Origin: Rhea pennata
Taxonomy: Eukaryota > Chordata > Aves > Rheiformes > Rheidae
NCBI RefSeq assembly: GCF_028389875.1
Contig: NC_084663.1
Span: 212,815,876 to 212,879,875 of the forward strand
Direction of reading: 5' to 3'
DNA length: 64,000 bases
Shown: in pieces, positions 15,640 through 29,766 of the stretch
Position numbering within the stretch: the first letter of the stretch is position 1
How the letters are laid out: every line of letters begins with the position of its first letter
Notes under the pieces: model-generated
Told to the model about the DNA's origin: nothing
Database searches by the model: none
What the model saw: the letters and a program-made list of their open reading frames with translations, nothing else
Program-made: the position numbers and the translations under genes

Positions 15640-18600
15640 CACCATTTTCCATGATTTTTCAGGTGACTTTCTGTCTTGGAGACTTCTTTCCCTGGGCCAA
15701 ACTTGGTTAATTGCCCAGCAGTTGCCTGGGGTGGGAGATGTGGACAGGTGATGATTTTAAGGCCTTAGTGGTTTGGGGATGGAGAAAAGATACTGAGAGT
15801 TTCTATTGGGTGGTGCTTGTTCGTTTTGGTAACTGGAGCTGTTGGCTAATTAAGAGCTGTTGGCTAAGTTCATCATGTTCAGGGTGATACCGGCTTCGGT
15901 TAATTATAACTCTTGTCTGACATCTCTTCATAGCCCCTAGGCAGCTTTCAACAAAAGTCTAGTGTTCTTTTTTTTCCCTTTTTGATTGCTGCATCACTTC
16001 TGGAGAGTCAGGTAAGGTAATTCTAAGGAATTCAGTCTTTAATTGAGCGTCTCTGTGAAACTCAGATCTCAGCATGTCTCCATCTGCAAACCTCCTAATG
16101 AAGTTCCCCCCAGTTATGGGTCACCCTTTGAAATCTTCGTACCTCAGTATCAGAGGCTTTTCTGAGGATGAAAACACAGAAACTCCTTCATTCAGAGACT
16201 TTTTTCTAAGCATTTCCATCTTTGTTTAGGCGCTTCAGTGAGGCAGGGTTTTGAGAGCTCCCGCAGCTTTCCTGGCTGAGACCTGCAGGTTGCAATATAC
16301 ATCTTAACACCTGTCCTCTGTTCCCAAAGCTTCATTTCCTTCCATCTGCACAGGAGGGAAAACAACACGATTATCTCAGAGGGGTCCTGAGGCTACACTT
16401 GCAATTATTGCTGCATCGGTGGCGCCTCCTTTTGAAGATCTTGAAGCTGATCTCACAATCCATCGTGAGCAGGGATTACTTTTTTGTACCTGAATTTAGT
16501 GCCCTGTCGTCTTTGGCTCTGGGCTAGATCTAGGTAGTGGTAAGGTTTACAGAGAGAGGTGGTGCCTTATGTTAAATCAGAGGGGCTACAGCTGAGGAAA
16601 GAAGAGAAGAACCTTTGGGAACAGATGACTTCAGGTGTGGCACAGAGAGCAAACTGGAAGCGAAGTCCTGGTGGGAACAGTTGTTCTGCATGTAGCTTAA
16701 GCTTATTTGGGAGTAAAGGAGGGAATTAGTAGTAGGAGAAGCAGTAAGCTAGTAGGTGTAAAGAGAAGAGATGTTAATTATCACACCCAGAAGAGCTCTG
16801 AATTTTGCTTCCCAAGGCTCATCTTCTGGGAGGATTTGTAGTTTTGTTCTAACATTGAGAGCAGGAAGCTTGCCTGGGTTTCTTGGCTGGCCCTTTCTGA
16901 TTCCTGTGGCTGTAATGCCCTCTCCTGGCAGCTGTACTAGGGATTCGTTTCGTTTTACATTGCCCATTCAAGACCTAAAGCCTGAGTGTTACCTGCTGAA
17001 GGCAGCTAGTGCACGCTAGCCGGTAGGAGGTGGTTGTTATATTGTATTTGATGCCCCCAAGTGTCTATTCTCTTGCCATTGCCCCACATCCTCCATCTCC
17101 CCCTTTTCTCCTATCTTCTGAAGGCCAAATGCTGACTCCAATGTTTGTGTTCCTGTGCTTGGAGGAGTGCAAACCTCCCTCCGGCAGGAACCATCACAGG
17201 CCATGTGTGCAGCCATAAGGGTATCTAGGACCCGAGTGCACCTAGATTGAGCACAGTGGACAGGTAATGACCACTGTCTGGCTCCTCCTTCCAGGGGCTG
17301 TGCTGGCACAGGGGGGCAGTGACAGGGCTGAAAACTGCTTCCCCATCCTCTGCTCCAATTCTTTCACCAAGATCAGGGGTCCAAGGATGATGTATGATGT
17401 TTCCCCAGGTGGGAGTATCTACCCCTTTCTTCTAGCAGAAATTTCCCCAAGTAAATTCGTGTTTTCCAAACATGTTAGGCTCTAATCCTGCCTCCTACCC
17501 AAGGATTTGTTGTCTTTACATGTTTTGTAAGTAAAAGTTCTCTTCTCTTTTTAAAATACCCAAGAGAGATGTGCTTCTTCAATGAGACAGGCTGATGGGT
17601 TCCTGATGCTAGATCCTCATTCACACTTCACATGAGCTTTTTGCAAGACAAGTTTGAACGCTGGGCACAGGTTTCTGTGGCTTGAGTCCACCCTTATGCA
17701 GAGCTCAGCCTTAGGAGCTTGGAGTAAGACCCACTGCCTACTGCGCAAGGCCAAAAACCGAGGGCCTACGAGGAATTACTCTTTTATACTTGCTATATTC
17801 TTATTCTCTTCATTTAGGATCTCCTAATGACCCTTTCCGACAGGGTGTTTGATGTCCAACAGTGGCCTTTGGCAGTGGAGGTGTTGGGGCCTAGGAGGAC
17901 CCCATGCTCCAGGGTGCTTCAGGAATACCCAGACACACCCATAATTGATCTCACCTCCTTTGGCACCACAAAGAGGCCTGTGCAGAGAGGGCTGAGCAAG
18001 CTGCAGACGGAGTTGGGGGCGATGCTGGGGAGAGAGAGAGACAGCAGTGACCCCATACCAGGTACCACCCAGCTCTGCTTTCCCCTCATAGTGGGAAGAG
18101 AGGGCTCGGCGCAGCCAGAGTGGTACAAGAGCCTTAGGCAGAGCTAGTGCCTGTGTCAGCATGCTGGGGAGAGGGATGTCTCACCACAGTCCTGGCCTCT
18201 ACTTGCCTGGGACACTTGCACAAAGGATAAAAAGTGCCCAGTAACATCTCTGCCCATCTGCTGGACTTGTCCTGGGAATGGCAAGTGCCACCCAGGAGGC
18301 TCTGTGGTGACAAAGCTGCAGCACCAGCATCAGCCCAGGGTGTGGGAGAGATGGTTTAACCAGTGCAAGTGGTGGGAAGCACCTTTGCTACCTCAAAATG
18401 CAGCACCAAATCTGAGCCCCTCACAGAACCCAGTGGAGCTCAGGAGCAGATGTCCCCTTGCTGTGTGGTTTCCTGAAGGATGACCAGCATGATTTATGAC
18501 CAGGGTGCTGGTATGAGGTAAAGACCTTGCTGTGATGTCCCCACTGAGAAGCAGCAAGATGTCCCTGCCACCCACAGGTGCCTCCTCAAAGGTGAGGGGT

Positions 18601-21600
18601 TCATCAGGGAAGGGACTAACATAGTTCTTCAGGATTCATCCAGCAGAGGATCATCAGGCAGGAGGCCCAAACTGAGCTGGCTTCTGTGTCTCGCCACTTC
18701 AAGCACTGAGGCTCTAGAAACAATCTCTTGATGACGGTGTGACCTGCCCACCAGGATGAGCACAGTGGCTGTTTCACACAGGTGGATGGCGAATTCTTGC
18801 CACTAATCCAAAACCAGGTCATGGCAAGCGCATGCTGCCCTGGCAGCGAGACGGGGATGTGGGCCAGCTACAGGAATGGCAGCGGCCCACTATAATCCAG
18901 AGCTACGCAAGGATGCGGCAATGGTCAAAGCAGGAGCACCTTTCTCTGGAGGCAGCAGGAGGAAAAGGTGCAGAGCTGTGTCTCAAGCTCCCATAAAACA
19001 AAAAAACAGAGGTGCTTTACTCCTGAAATCCGGCAAGTTCCCCCCAGCATTTGCCACGTCGCCTTGTTCAGGTGCAGAAACATTTAGCGTTTTCCTGAGC
19101 TTTTCCTTGGATGCCTCAGAGCTGGTTTGTTGGACCCTTTTCTTCCTCACTGACCCTTGCATTTTCTTTATCTCTCTGAGACTTCCCTAGACCTTCAGGG
19201 TAAATCAAGTTGTGAGCTCCTGTCTTATCTGGGTAGTCTGTGATTTCTGCCAGGAAAGAACAAAATGACGCAGTTGCACAAAGAATAGCCATGAAAGAGG
19301 ACGGTCTTTCACCCTCTTTTCATAATGCTGTATAAAACAGTCCTTGCTCCCAGAAGCAGTCAGCCCTGCCGTGGCAGAGGGGGTGGCGAGGAGTTGCTGC
19401 AGCAACCGCTGCGAAAGGCAGAGAGTTTGTCGCTCGGGGCTGGTTGGCTTTGAAGTGCGGTGTGAAAACTCCACCGTCTGCCCTCCGACCACACAATGCA
19501 GCTTGTATTTGTGCCATGGGACCTGTTTTTGCAAGGCACAGCCCATCTCTGAGCCCCAGGACGGGGCCTGTTCCTTCCTCTCATCTGCTCCGAGAAGTTC
19601 AAGGACTAAAACTGTTGTTCTCTAGTTTGGTCTGTCCCATCGCATCCTTCCAGATCAACCGGGGTAACTTTCAAATCGGTGGGGTTTCTTCTCTGGGCAA
19701 AGTGATTTAGAGCTTAGTTTATACGACCAGAAGCAGAATTTGGCCCCAGAAGAAACTGGCTGACAATTCTGGCTGCCTAAAGTTGCTTTCTGAGTTTGAA
19801 TTCAGACCCTTTAGACTGAGTTTCAGTGGCTCACACTCACTCCTGAAGAAACTGTTGAGTGTCTGGCACGTCTCCATGGGCTTCACTTCTCTACAGCTTT
19901 ATTCACTGTGACTCGGGAGAGGGCAGCAGCATTTCCTGGGAGCAAGCGGGCTTCAAAATATAAATCACCCCAGGCTCCAAGTAGCCTTGTTGTCCCCTTT
20001 CAGAACCTGAGAAATAGTGGTGAAGGAGATGTCCTTGGGGCTTGCCAGCATCATGCAAAAGCTGCTGCTCCCCATTCGCACAACGATGCTGCCTTACTGA
20101 TGTGCTGAGTTGCCCCACGCTGCTATCCTGCAAGAGAGCAGAGGCTGGTGTTCGGATTAGCGCGGGTCAGCTCTTCCTCCTCCTGCCCTCCTCCGTTATC
20201 GCTCTTGGAAAAGCAAACGCGTGCTGAACGGTGCAGTTCCTGTAGTTAATCTCGCGGGGATGTCTCTACCTGCGTGAGTCACCTGCTCTCAAGGCTCTGC
20301 AGCAGCACATTGTGCAACCTGGTGCCGGGAGGGGTGTAAGCGCAGCCATTCCCACAGCACATAAGAGTGCTCGGCCTCACAGGAGACCTGGGCCATGCCG
20401 ACGCCGGAGCGGGGAACAGGGAGGTTGTGAGCACAGGGTGGGATGTGGGTTTTAGTAGGAGAAGGCAGTGGATGGAGGGCCTGGCTTTGGTGAAGCAGGG
20501 AGTGTGCTGGCAAAGAGGTGGGGGGATGTGAACGTGTGCATTTCTTGATGAAATACAGCTTTGGGTTCCAAATCTTGGCCAGCACCCTGCGCAGGGAGAC
20601 CATTGCTGTACTGACGCTCCCTGTTCATGCTGCTTCCACCATGATTTTATCTTCTGCAGACGCAAACTGAGTCAAAACTCGCCAGGGTTCAAGGCCAACC
20701 TCCCCTGCAGATGTGCCCTCTTTAAGTGGGCTTTTATAGCACTAGGCCCTTGCAGATGTTGTTTATGGCCCCATAAACTTCAGGGCTGGGCTTGCTGATG
20801 GCAGGGCTCCAGCAGGTCCTGATGTGATGCTGACGGGGGTCTGGATGAGGCCCATCGCACCAAGCATGTTAACAACCCTGCTCACTTGCCTTTGCTGACA
20901 GCTGATGGAAGGGCTGGGGCACAGGTTGATGATTTTCTGATAGAGATAAGCTGCTGAACTCTGAGCTGAAGATACTGGCGATAGAGCAGCCTCTGCCCTG
21001 CCAGGGAGTCATTTGTCAGGTGTATGCAGAGCAAATTGCAGCATTAAAGGCTTTACATCTCTGCACCCAGAAGAAAGGGCAGGATGCAAAAGGGCAGTGT
21101 TATTTCAGGGCTGAGAACAGGGATACCTGGGGTCTCCTCCGCTTGTTTGGGGGTGCGGTTATGGTTGTGTTTTAAAAGGTCACCCTCGCTGGTTTTTCAA
21201 GGCTCTTTTCTTCACAGCATGGAGAGGAAGATGTTGCTCAGTGCTACCCCCTTATCCCATACATACCTCATGGAATCTGTCCATACCACGAGGATGCAGT
21301 AGTTGGAGGAAAGGCCACACATCTGAATAAGCCTCGGGAAGGACAGCGGTGAAGCCTTTTGAGGAGATATTTCTGTGAGCACTGACCTTGCTCTGGGCTT
21401 TGAAGGCAGAACAAAGCTCACAAACTCTCTAGCTTCTTCACTATTCCTTAAACTTGCTGGGCCACCACCACGAAACGTGTCCTGCTCTGTGGGGCTCGCT
21501 GGGCAGGGACCTTTGAGAACAGAGCATGGCCCTGTGATGAAGCTGCGTTCAGCACAGCCTTCAATGCAATCTGCATCAGAGTCTCCTTGAAGACCGCCTG

Positions 21601-23200
21601 CTTGTGACTCTCCTGGAGAGCATCAGGCAACACGGATGTTCAATGGGCTGGAGACAGGACTGGGTCCTCAACAGGAGCTGAATGCAGCCATGGGTGACAC
21701 CACAGGAACTAGATGTCTATCAACTTGCCCCAAGCCTGTTCCAGCAAAGTCTTTGATTAGAGGTTTGGACACTACGGTGATGGCTGCGGTGTAAAACAAC
21801 CTGAAATTAGAGCTGCCCTAGCAGTAACAGCTCAAAGAAAAAGCAGAATGAAGAGAGAAAAAGAAATGCATCCCCTTGAAAAGGACAGGCTGCAAGAGTG
21901 TGGCGTTGTAGCTGCACTCTCAATTATGTTTAGATTACGTACAGTTAAGCTATGTGGGAGCGAGGGATCGTCCAAATCCTTACAGGACCCACACGACCCT
22001 GTGGGTGGTCCTGGCTGCACCCCAGGACCCAGAGGGAAGAGCTCCAAAATTGGTGGACACGTCCCAGATGGCCCAGGGCCTCCTGGATTTACTTGCTCAT
22101 ACTTGGGCTGGTGTTCTCCTGGACTTCTAGTAGTCCACAGAAATATCCAGACATCCACAAACCTGAGCTCTTCCTATATATGGTTAAAAATAAGAGGTAG
22201 CTACAGGGGAGTGCCTGCTTTGCATCTTATGGATGGGTGGAGAACTTCTAGATCATTTTGTCCTACATAAATGTACTACTAAGGAAAAAAAAGCCAGTAA
22301 GTCAACTTTGGAGATCCAAACTGCTGGACACCAACCTGCAAGGTACTTCAATTCTCCTTATATTTCATCAGTGCAATTGGCCTCCCTAGTCTCATGTTTT
22401 CCTGTTATCAGGTTTTCAGAAATCAGACCATAAAACAAGTAATATTTCCGGTGGTCCACACACAGTCTCATGCTATGTCTATACACCCCAGACAGCTGCA
22501 TGTTAGCTTGATCACGTACAAAACCAGCTGCTTTTACGTTCAGCACACACCTTACAGTGCCCTAATTTATTTAATATTCTAAGATGAAAAGGAAATGGTG
22601 GTATTTTAGGATCCAGTGTTACCTGATGATTAGCAACGTTGCTTTTACAGTAGGAATATTGCATGTCCTATGTTCATCACTAGGTTTCAGAGTGAATGAG
22701 GCTGTCACCTCTGCAGCCCATTTCTGAGCACAAAACTTCCAGATAGAAACTCATCTTTGTAGCCTGAAAGACTTAGAAACTGCTGGACCATCATTTATAC
22801 CCTGTTTCTTCCCCTCTGTATTTGTTACTTGTTTTTGAGGGACCTTATGGTCTATCTTTTCATCTAAGAAGAAAACTCAGTATGTGAGAGACAACAGGGA
22901 TGAAAACACTGTGCAACTGGTGTTTCAGAAACAGCTCTCTGGGGTTAGGGGTGAAATTTCTTTCATCTCTTGTGCAGCAAAGAGCTATTCAGAAGGAGGA
23001 GCTGTGTGAGGTTGCATAGCTTTCTAATCTGAGAACCTTTACAGATGCCTTTCTAAAAGGCCCGGGCAAACTCAAGCTCAAAAATTTACTAGAAGTTGCA
23101 AAATGCAATCACACAAACTGCTTTTGTTTTGCTGATCTGCCCCTCATCCCCTCCAAAAGACATTATGTCTCTAATAGGATTTAGATATTAGAGCCAAAAA
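15640..23200. other. intergenic region, no gene recognised
   Basis: Mostly unique-looking sequence of average composition. The longest ORFs (17824-18162, 20279-20665, 21848-22270) lack recognisable motifs and overlap ORFs on other strands or in other frames. A TATAAA occurs at 19331 with a mildly CpG-containing flank but no supported transcript downstream. Confidence 0.5.
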
Positions 23201-23204
23201 CACT

Positions 23205-23206
<2 letters not shown>

Positions 23207-23235
<29 letters not shown>
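23207..23235 (+). repeat. uninterrupted 29-A run
   Basis: A pure A tract followed by taacc. CR1 elements do not end in poly-A, so this is either a simple repeat or the tail of a retroposed transcript. I see no recognisable coding parent in the roughly 600 bases upstream. Confidence 0.95.
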
Positions 23236-23237
<2 letters not shown>

Positions 23238-26200
23238 ACCGATGTTCATGTTTGGGGCAGTTTAAAAATCTGGTACAGTGGAATCTTTCTGGGAGCTTAC
23301 AGATGTGGGAAATGAGGATGTTTACAGAGGATGTTTAATAGTGGTTTTAATTCAGAGGATCAACAATGACATGTCTTGCCCACATCTCCTTTGAGGTATT
23401 TCCACAGACCCCATCTGCTGGACATGAACTCTGCCAGGGCAGCATTTTAATATCAGCCTTCCACGTTCTGCGTGGCTGTGCGCCGGGCAAGGGATCAATC
23501 AAACCGAGTTTTGCCTGGGACACCCCAGCTTCTCCCAGAGCCATACGGTGAGAGCTGCCCACATCCCATGATTAGACTTCAGGTTTTCCAGCCTTTGGGA
23601 CTGAATTTATTAAGCCCCACGTGGCCCCTCCTACCGTGGGAGGGACGGCTCCAGCCGCCTCGCTAAGACTGGGTGTCATACAGCGGTGCCACCATTCGGG
23701 TCCAGGAGTGTGACAAGCAAAGGACGCAGCAATCCAAGTGAGGCAGAAGACAAAAATAATCCCTCCACGTGCATCCCGGAGAGGTAAGTGAGCTCGTCCG
23801 TCCTACTGCTAAAGATGTTTGCGTGCTTGATGAAATACACCTCTCCTGGCTCTTTCCTGCCTGCCATAAAAGTTAACACCGTGTGTATGGGGGATTTCCT
23901 TGACTTTTCCCTTTGGACTTTTGAGTGTATTGGTTGGGATCCGACAGCGGGTGATTGACCTGGCTTCTGCCTGAACTGCAGCGAGAAACAAAGCTTGAAG
24001 TGCCGGAGAATGGGGAGAACCAGTAACAAAAGCTTCCAATGGAGAGCGAAGGGGATTACTTGATAGCGGGAGGATTTCAGTAGACTTGGTGGGGGCCCCC
24101 AACCACCCCGTGAAGACAGAAAGGCTTGGTGGTACTTATCAGTCCAGCTTCACTCCTTGGGTATGCACCAGACAAATTCGCTCTAACCTGTTGAGGAGAG
24201 AAAAGGGAGCAGGGATGAGACATGAGCAACGGGTGGCCGGTCGGGTGGTTTGAGCTGGGATGGTTGGTGGGAGGGAATTGGTGGTGAAACATTTGTAATG
24301 CCTCCGATAAAGGGCGGTTTCCATAGTAAAACGGATAAAGAGCCTCTTTCTCTTTCTCTCTAAGAGCCTGCCTAGCGTGTGAACCGGGAGGTTGATTGGG
24401 GAATAAATAACCCATGAAATGGTAACATCTGGCAACAGCTGTAAATAATCAGAACCTGGCTAGAAAGGCTGGGAACGACATGGGACAAAAGCAGGCCGGC
24501 CTGACTTTTCCCCCGCGGCTGCAAATTGCTACGTGAGTTTTGGTGTGCAACTGTTTTCTTCCTCTAAGTTGGATGCCTTGGCGGTGGGCCAGATGCTGGT
24601 GTCTGTTACGCAGGTGTAAATCAGGAGGGAGAGCGAGTCCTGGGGAGCTGTGCTGGGTTTGCAGTTGAAAGCAGGATTTGACCTTCATTTAGATTGCTGT
24701 TGTCCAAATACTTACACCTCACTTGTAGGTATAAGTGCAATTAGCAGTGAAATGAGTGAATTTTGACTTCTAGGAAAGACTGAATTTTAATTCGGGATTG
24801 GGTGCTCGGCTAATATAAACCAGAGGACAGGCACCAGGCCAAGTCTGAGCTGGACAGTGCAGATTTGCACTAGCGTGGTGTATATCACCTCCTGCTAGCT
24901 GATTTTACTCTTTCTTTGGCAACCCTAATCTCACAATTGTCCAAATATAGTGTCTCTCAGGACTTATCCTCACACACATGACACCAGGTGGAAGGGCAAG
25001 AGAGAATGGAAATGATTTCCTACAGCTGCTCAAAGCTTTTTAGCTACACTTAACAAAAAATGCAGAGTGTACCAGGAGACCAGCTGTATTTTAATTAAAA
25101 AATTGTTCCAAATGTGAAATGAGCCAAAGCAGTCACTTCCTTTCCAACCTCGCTGCTGTAATGTTTAAAAGGTGTGTAGGATTACCAGCGCAATTTGGAA
25201 ACTTTGCAGAAAAATAAAAAATTCAGTTTCATGACCAGTCCTGTCATGAACACTTTCTTACGCCATGACATTAGGACTAAGGAGATGACTAGTGTCTTTT
25301 GAGCTTTGCACATCATTTTCTGTGATGAAATTGCAGGTCTTGAAAACACAGAAATTTGGTGATAACTTGTGAGATTATCTGCAGTTTAGAAAGTGTCTCT
25401 ACGCAAGCAGTTATTGTACAGCAGGCCGCAACGGCAGCGATGCTGTACAGCAACGGCCTTGCTTCAGCCTGCCCAGCCTGGAGTACAGTCTTGCGAAACT
25501 TTGAGGCAAGAGGTCCGTATCTCAGCTTGGAGTGACCAGCTGGCTCACAGGACTGCTCCAGAGACCCCTGTGCTGTGCAGTAAGGCAGGGACTTCCACTG
25601 TTTTTTAAAAGACCAGGTAGGATAGGGAGCTGGGAACATCCTTTGGGCTCTATCTCTCACCAGATGAAAGGAGAGGGAGCCAACGTGGGTACAGCGGCTC
25701 AGAGACAAGTTCTGTGACATTGCTGCCTCGGTCCACAGCATCCTGGATCATCCCTCCATGCCAGGCTGGTCTCTGAGAGCAGCAAAAGCTTGGTCTCCAT
25801 GTTGCAACTTCTGCTCCAACTTCAGACACCTCGTGAGAGGGAGCTGAGCAGACTGCCTGTAGGTGCTCATCTGTTTGTTGTCACATCCTCATCTCATTCT
25901 TCACATGCTAGGCTCCTGCTCTCCCACCAACATTCAAGGAGGAGCCACAGCTGGTTGCTTTTTGGCTGCTGATGTGTTGGCATTTGATGAGACTTCCCTG
26001 CCCACAGAGGGTGGCCCTTGGCTCATGTATCCTATGACTCCCCTTACAAACAGGACCTCAGTGTTTGCAGCATTTCAACCCTTGCTTGTCCTCTGCAGGA
26101 AGAGGGAGGGGAGACGAAAGAGTGATGCTTTGGAGGGCTGAACAGATTCACAGTATCATGCCTAGTTATCTGGTCTCTTACTGCTCACCCTGCAAGGGAT

Positions 26201-26866
26201 GTCCTGTGTTCCTATCATATGTTTTCCTTGCAAGACTTTGTGGTGTTCCCAGAGAAGACACTGGTTTAAGCTTGAGGAGGACCTGTGCTCAGGGTCAGGA
26301 AGGACTCTTCATCCTGCTGGCCCAGGCCCTTTCTGGTGGTTGGCCGGCTGTAGTCTGTGCGAGCATGCACCATGCTATAACAAGAGATCGACGAGGAACC
26401 CTTTCCTGCACTCCTCTTCTGCAGGCCTTGTGCCATTGCGGCATGGCAGTTCCTTTCTTTAGTCATTCACCATGACAGGGTGAACTGTAGCTCACCTGGA
26501 GCAGCCAGGGAGATATGGCCAAGTTGGGTGGGGGGAACACATCCGTTTGTGAAAGGCAGGAGGGTCACCAGAGAAAGCATCCAAATGCCAGGCAGTGGCA
26601 GTGCTGGGGCTGCTGCTTGTGGAGGCAGCCGTAACGTGAACTCTGCTGGTGGGCTGCAGTAAGAGGAAGAACAGATCTGCACCCAAGGCACGGCACGGGA
26701 GCAGTCTGAGTCCTTGCTGTATGCCTGCACGCTCAGGATAGAGTCTAATTGCTTACGTAGAGATGTCTTTGAGTCAGCCTCTTCCTTACTCTGCCTCATT
26801 TCCTCCATTCTCTAATGCAACTGTGAGCAATTCTTTGTTTCTTCAGCCTCCATCTGCTCTCATTAG

Positions 26867-26950
26867 GCTGTAAGTCCCTGGAAGGTTTTCAATCCCTAGT
26901 AAGTTTGTGCAGCACCAAGCACCGCTAGGCTTCAGTCCCAGCAAGGGGCC
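26867..26950 (+). repeat. ancient L2/MIR-type 3' tail relic
   Basis: The order ggctgtaagtccctggaagg, then ttgtgcagcacc, then a cagtccc-like block resembles the old amniote consensus gactgtaagctc...ggcaggga...tgtgcagcgcctagcac. Highly diverged. The assignment is from memory of the consensus. Confidence 0.4.
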
Positions 26951-29252
26951 AGCAAAGGCCTCCATAACAAGTAACAGGTCCAGTCCTCTCTGCTCCTGCA
27001 GCCCTCGCTGCTGCCACATGATTCAGTCCAGTCCTTTCAGCAGCTGCTCCTAATCACTGAACTTATTTTGGAAAGCCTCCAGAATCTGAGAAATAAAAGA
27101 CACTTTATAAAAGGAAGGGGGGAAAACAGGCAAGGGCAATTGCTTTTAAAAAGGCTACTTACTTCTTAAGATGTACTCACTACTGATTAACCTTCGCTCT
27201 GTGAGCGCTTTAATTGATTCATGCCTTAAAATGGACAGAAAAGTTCTATGGGGTCACAGAGGGTCTCATAAACAGTCTGTTTCTCTGCAAAGTTTAAAGA
27301 CATTTTGGCTGGGAAAAATATCTTGCACAAAATGCAGGTGAATGATACCAACACATTTTTCTCCTTCTGCTTCCCTTAGGCCATCTACACCCCCATCTTA
27401 GCACAATACTGCTCCAAAATCTTCTTTCCCTCCCCTTTGCTACCAGGCTGAGCCTATTCTTCCCTCCTCTGCGCTTTGCAGGGAGTGATGATTTTGGGCA
27501 TCAGTTTTTGGCCATTTTGTGAGAATGAGGTCATACAGCATTGGGAACTACTACTGTAAGTCAGCCTGTTGGTATCTTCCATGTGGCCTCAACTGTGGGA
27601 CCAGATGGGACCATCTGTGGTCCTCATGACCGCTTCATTCAACCACGCATGGTGAATTTCTGTGGCTGCTCTTTGTAGGATGCTTCTTCTGGCACCAGGA
27701 GAGCACCTCCAGCAGGAGGAACTGAAGTAGGGCACTTTACTGGAATACACCCATAGCAAAGTGGGAGACAACCCTTAAACAGTGACTGGCCTTTGGCTCT
27801 CCATGCTGCTGGTTGTGTGGCGAGCAGCAGCCACATCCACCTCTGTTATTGCAAAGCTTGGGGTGAGGTGCACATGGCAGAAAACCCCCTTCAGACAGAG
27901 GTGTTTGGTGGCCTGGAAGGAAGAAAAATGCTATCTGCAGATAAGAGGGGATTTAACAGAGATTCATAAAACATAATCTTGATGGAAGTGCCACCAGGCT
28001 TGGTGTTAGGAATGCCAGTCTGGAATGGGAGTAGAGCAAGAGGCCCACCAATTCCTACCCGGTCCTGTCCAACAGATGGGTGGATGGTGACTGCCCAGAA
28101 ACACCTTATCAGCTGAGGTGGCTGCATGTCACATCTCTATTGGTGGCAGAGCCCACCTGCCTTATATCTGTGGGGATTTGTCCTGAGGATTTGTTATTTT
28201 TGTATGAGAAGATGAAGACTGTGAGAAACCAGCAGGCATAGGGTGGAGGGAAATCAAGAGTGGGGACAGTGGCAGTGGGAATGAGAAGCACTTGGGGATG
28301 CCAGCTGCCTGCAAAAGGCTGTGTGCTGCCAACTGGCCTTGAGCTGTCCTTGTTACTAGTAGTTGTAGAGCCCTCACACCTCAGCCTGGGCCCAGTCATC
28401 CAGGGCTGGCTTGCCAGTATCGGGGGAGCTAAACTGAGCAGCAATGAGATCCTTTATGAGTTCGAACAGCATCTGGCTCTCCCAGAGCCTGTGGAGGGAC
28501 TGGGAAATACATTTTCTTTTTAAATCCCATTAACTGAAGTCTACCTAGTCTGAGCTTTTCTATGGGAGAGCCTTCTAGGCAGCTGTGGGCTTTGGGACCC
28601 AAAGGCTGAAGCTGTATCAGGACGGTTTGTGAAATTCAGGATACAGATGCTCCTCAGATGTGAACCGAAAAGGTCCCAGGGCTGAGTTGGGCTCACTAGG
28701 TTTGATTGATGAACTTCTCTTCATTTTGGGCTGGATTCATGCCCCAGCACTCTGGGCATCTGCAGGGGCAATTCATGTTGTCTTGCTTTAGATGTCTTAG
28801 ATGAGTTGAGTTGCGCCTATTTCTGTTCACTGACTGTACCAGGAGTTCAGGTTGAATACTCAAATGTGGATATAAGTCCAGCCCTCCTCTTCCAGTAAGA
28901 CCAAAGGAAGAATTAACACAATAATACCAAGCTCTTTAACTGTGGCTGAGTGCTGATCCAGCAGCACTGACTGTGCTCTTGTGTTCTGGGTGCTGTGAAG
29001 GTCTGCCGGTCTCCTGCATACACGAGCAGATTTTTCTGCATGGGGTAATGCCCATGCAATGAAATCTGCAGAGCTCCCTGCCCTGCTGTGCAGGCCCCTG
29101 TGGCTCACACCAGTTTATGCATCATTCAGAAGACAGATGAAAATCCAGTGAGGTGTACAGTCCTCATCTGCTGCTTTCATTGTGCTTTTGATTCATCCTG
29201 CCTCACAGAAAATGGTAGAGGAAACTAATGTTAATGAACAGAAAGGGCTGCT

Positions 29253-29340
29253 CTATTTTACAGAGGGGAAACTGAGGCTCTGAGTGACTTGGCACAGGTG
29301 CCTTTGTAGGCTGGTGGCAGGACAGGGGACTTTTAAATAT
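29253..29340 (+). repeat. ancient MIR-like core relic
   Basis: Contains attttacagaggggaaactg, then aggctctgagtgacttggca and a downstream ggtggcaggac block. The order matches the MIR core (ttttacagatgaggaaactg ... gagaggttaagtgacttgcc ... agtggcagagc). Confidence 0.55.
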
Positions 29341-29752
29341 GGATCCTGGATGTCAGGCTATCCTTCCACTCTTAAGTTAGTCCAAAACTCTGAAATGACT
29401 TACGCAGAAATCTAATAGTGCTTGCTTAGTTAGGAAGTGCTTCACTCTGGGAAAGGGCAAAACTGCGTTTTTGTGATATGCAAACGGACCAGCCTGGGTG
29501 CATCTGGGTACTGCAGAGAGCTAGGAAGAGAAATCTTTGGCCAGCAGCATGGAAAGCACCCTTCCTCTGTTTCTCCTCCTCTCATCGCAAGGGTATTTCG
29601 CTCTGAGGCCTGAACTTTAACACCCGCAGCTGGGGGGAGGGCCAGCGATGGGGGCTTCAGAGCGGTGACTGTTCAGGGCCCCTGTCCTTTGTCCAGGCTG
29701 AATAGCGCTCTGCAGAGCTGCCGGGCAGAGGTATGTGATCTGCAAAGCTCAT

Positions 29753-29766
29753 CCCCCCCCCCCCCC
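29753..29766. repeat. 14-C homopolymer run
   Basis: Fourteen consecutive C residues, which form a G-run on the opposite strand. It lies just upstream of the CpG-rich block. Confidence 0.9.

Noticed and set aside
17827..18147. 106-codon ORF considered as a possible retroviral or host exon
   Set aside because: No recognisable motif, no flanking LTR or splice support, and an overlapping minus-strand ORF of similar length.
19325..19345. TATAAA with CpG-containing flank, considered as a promoter
   Set aside because: No CpG island, no downstream coding or spliced structure. A lone hexamer is expected by chance.
21848..22270. 140-codon ORF with Gly/Pro-rich stretch, considered as collagen-like
   Set aside because: There is no Gly-X-Y periodicity, and no splice sites or neighbours support it.
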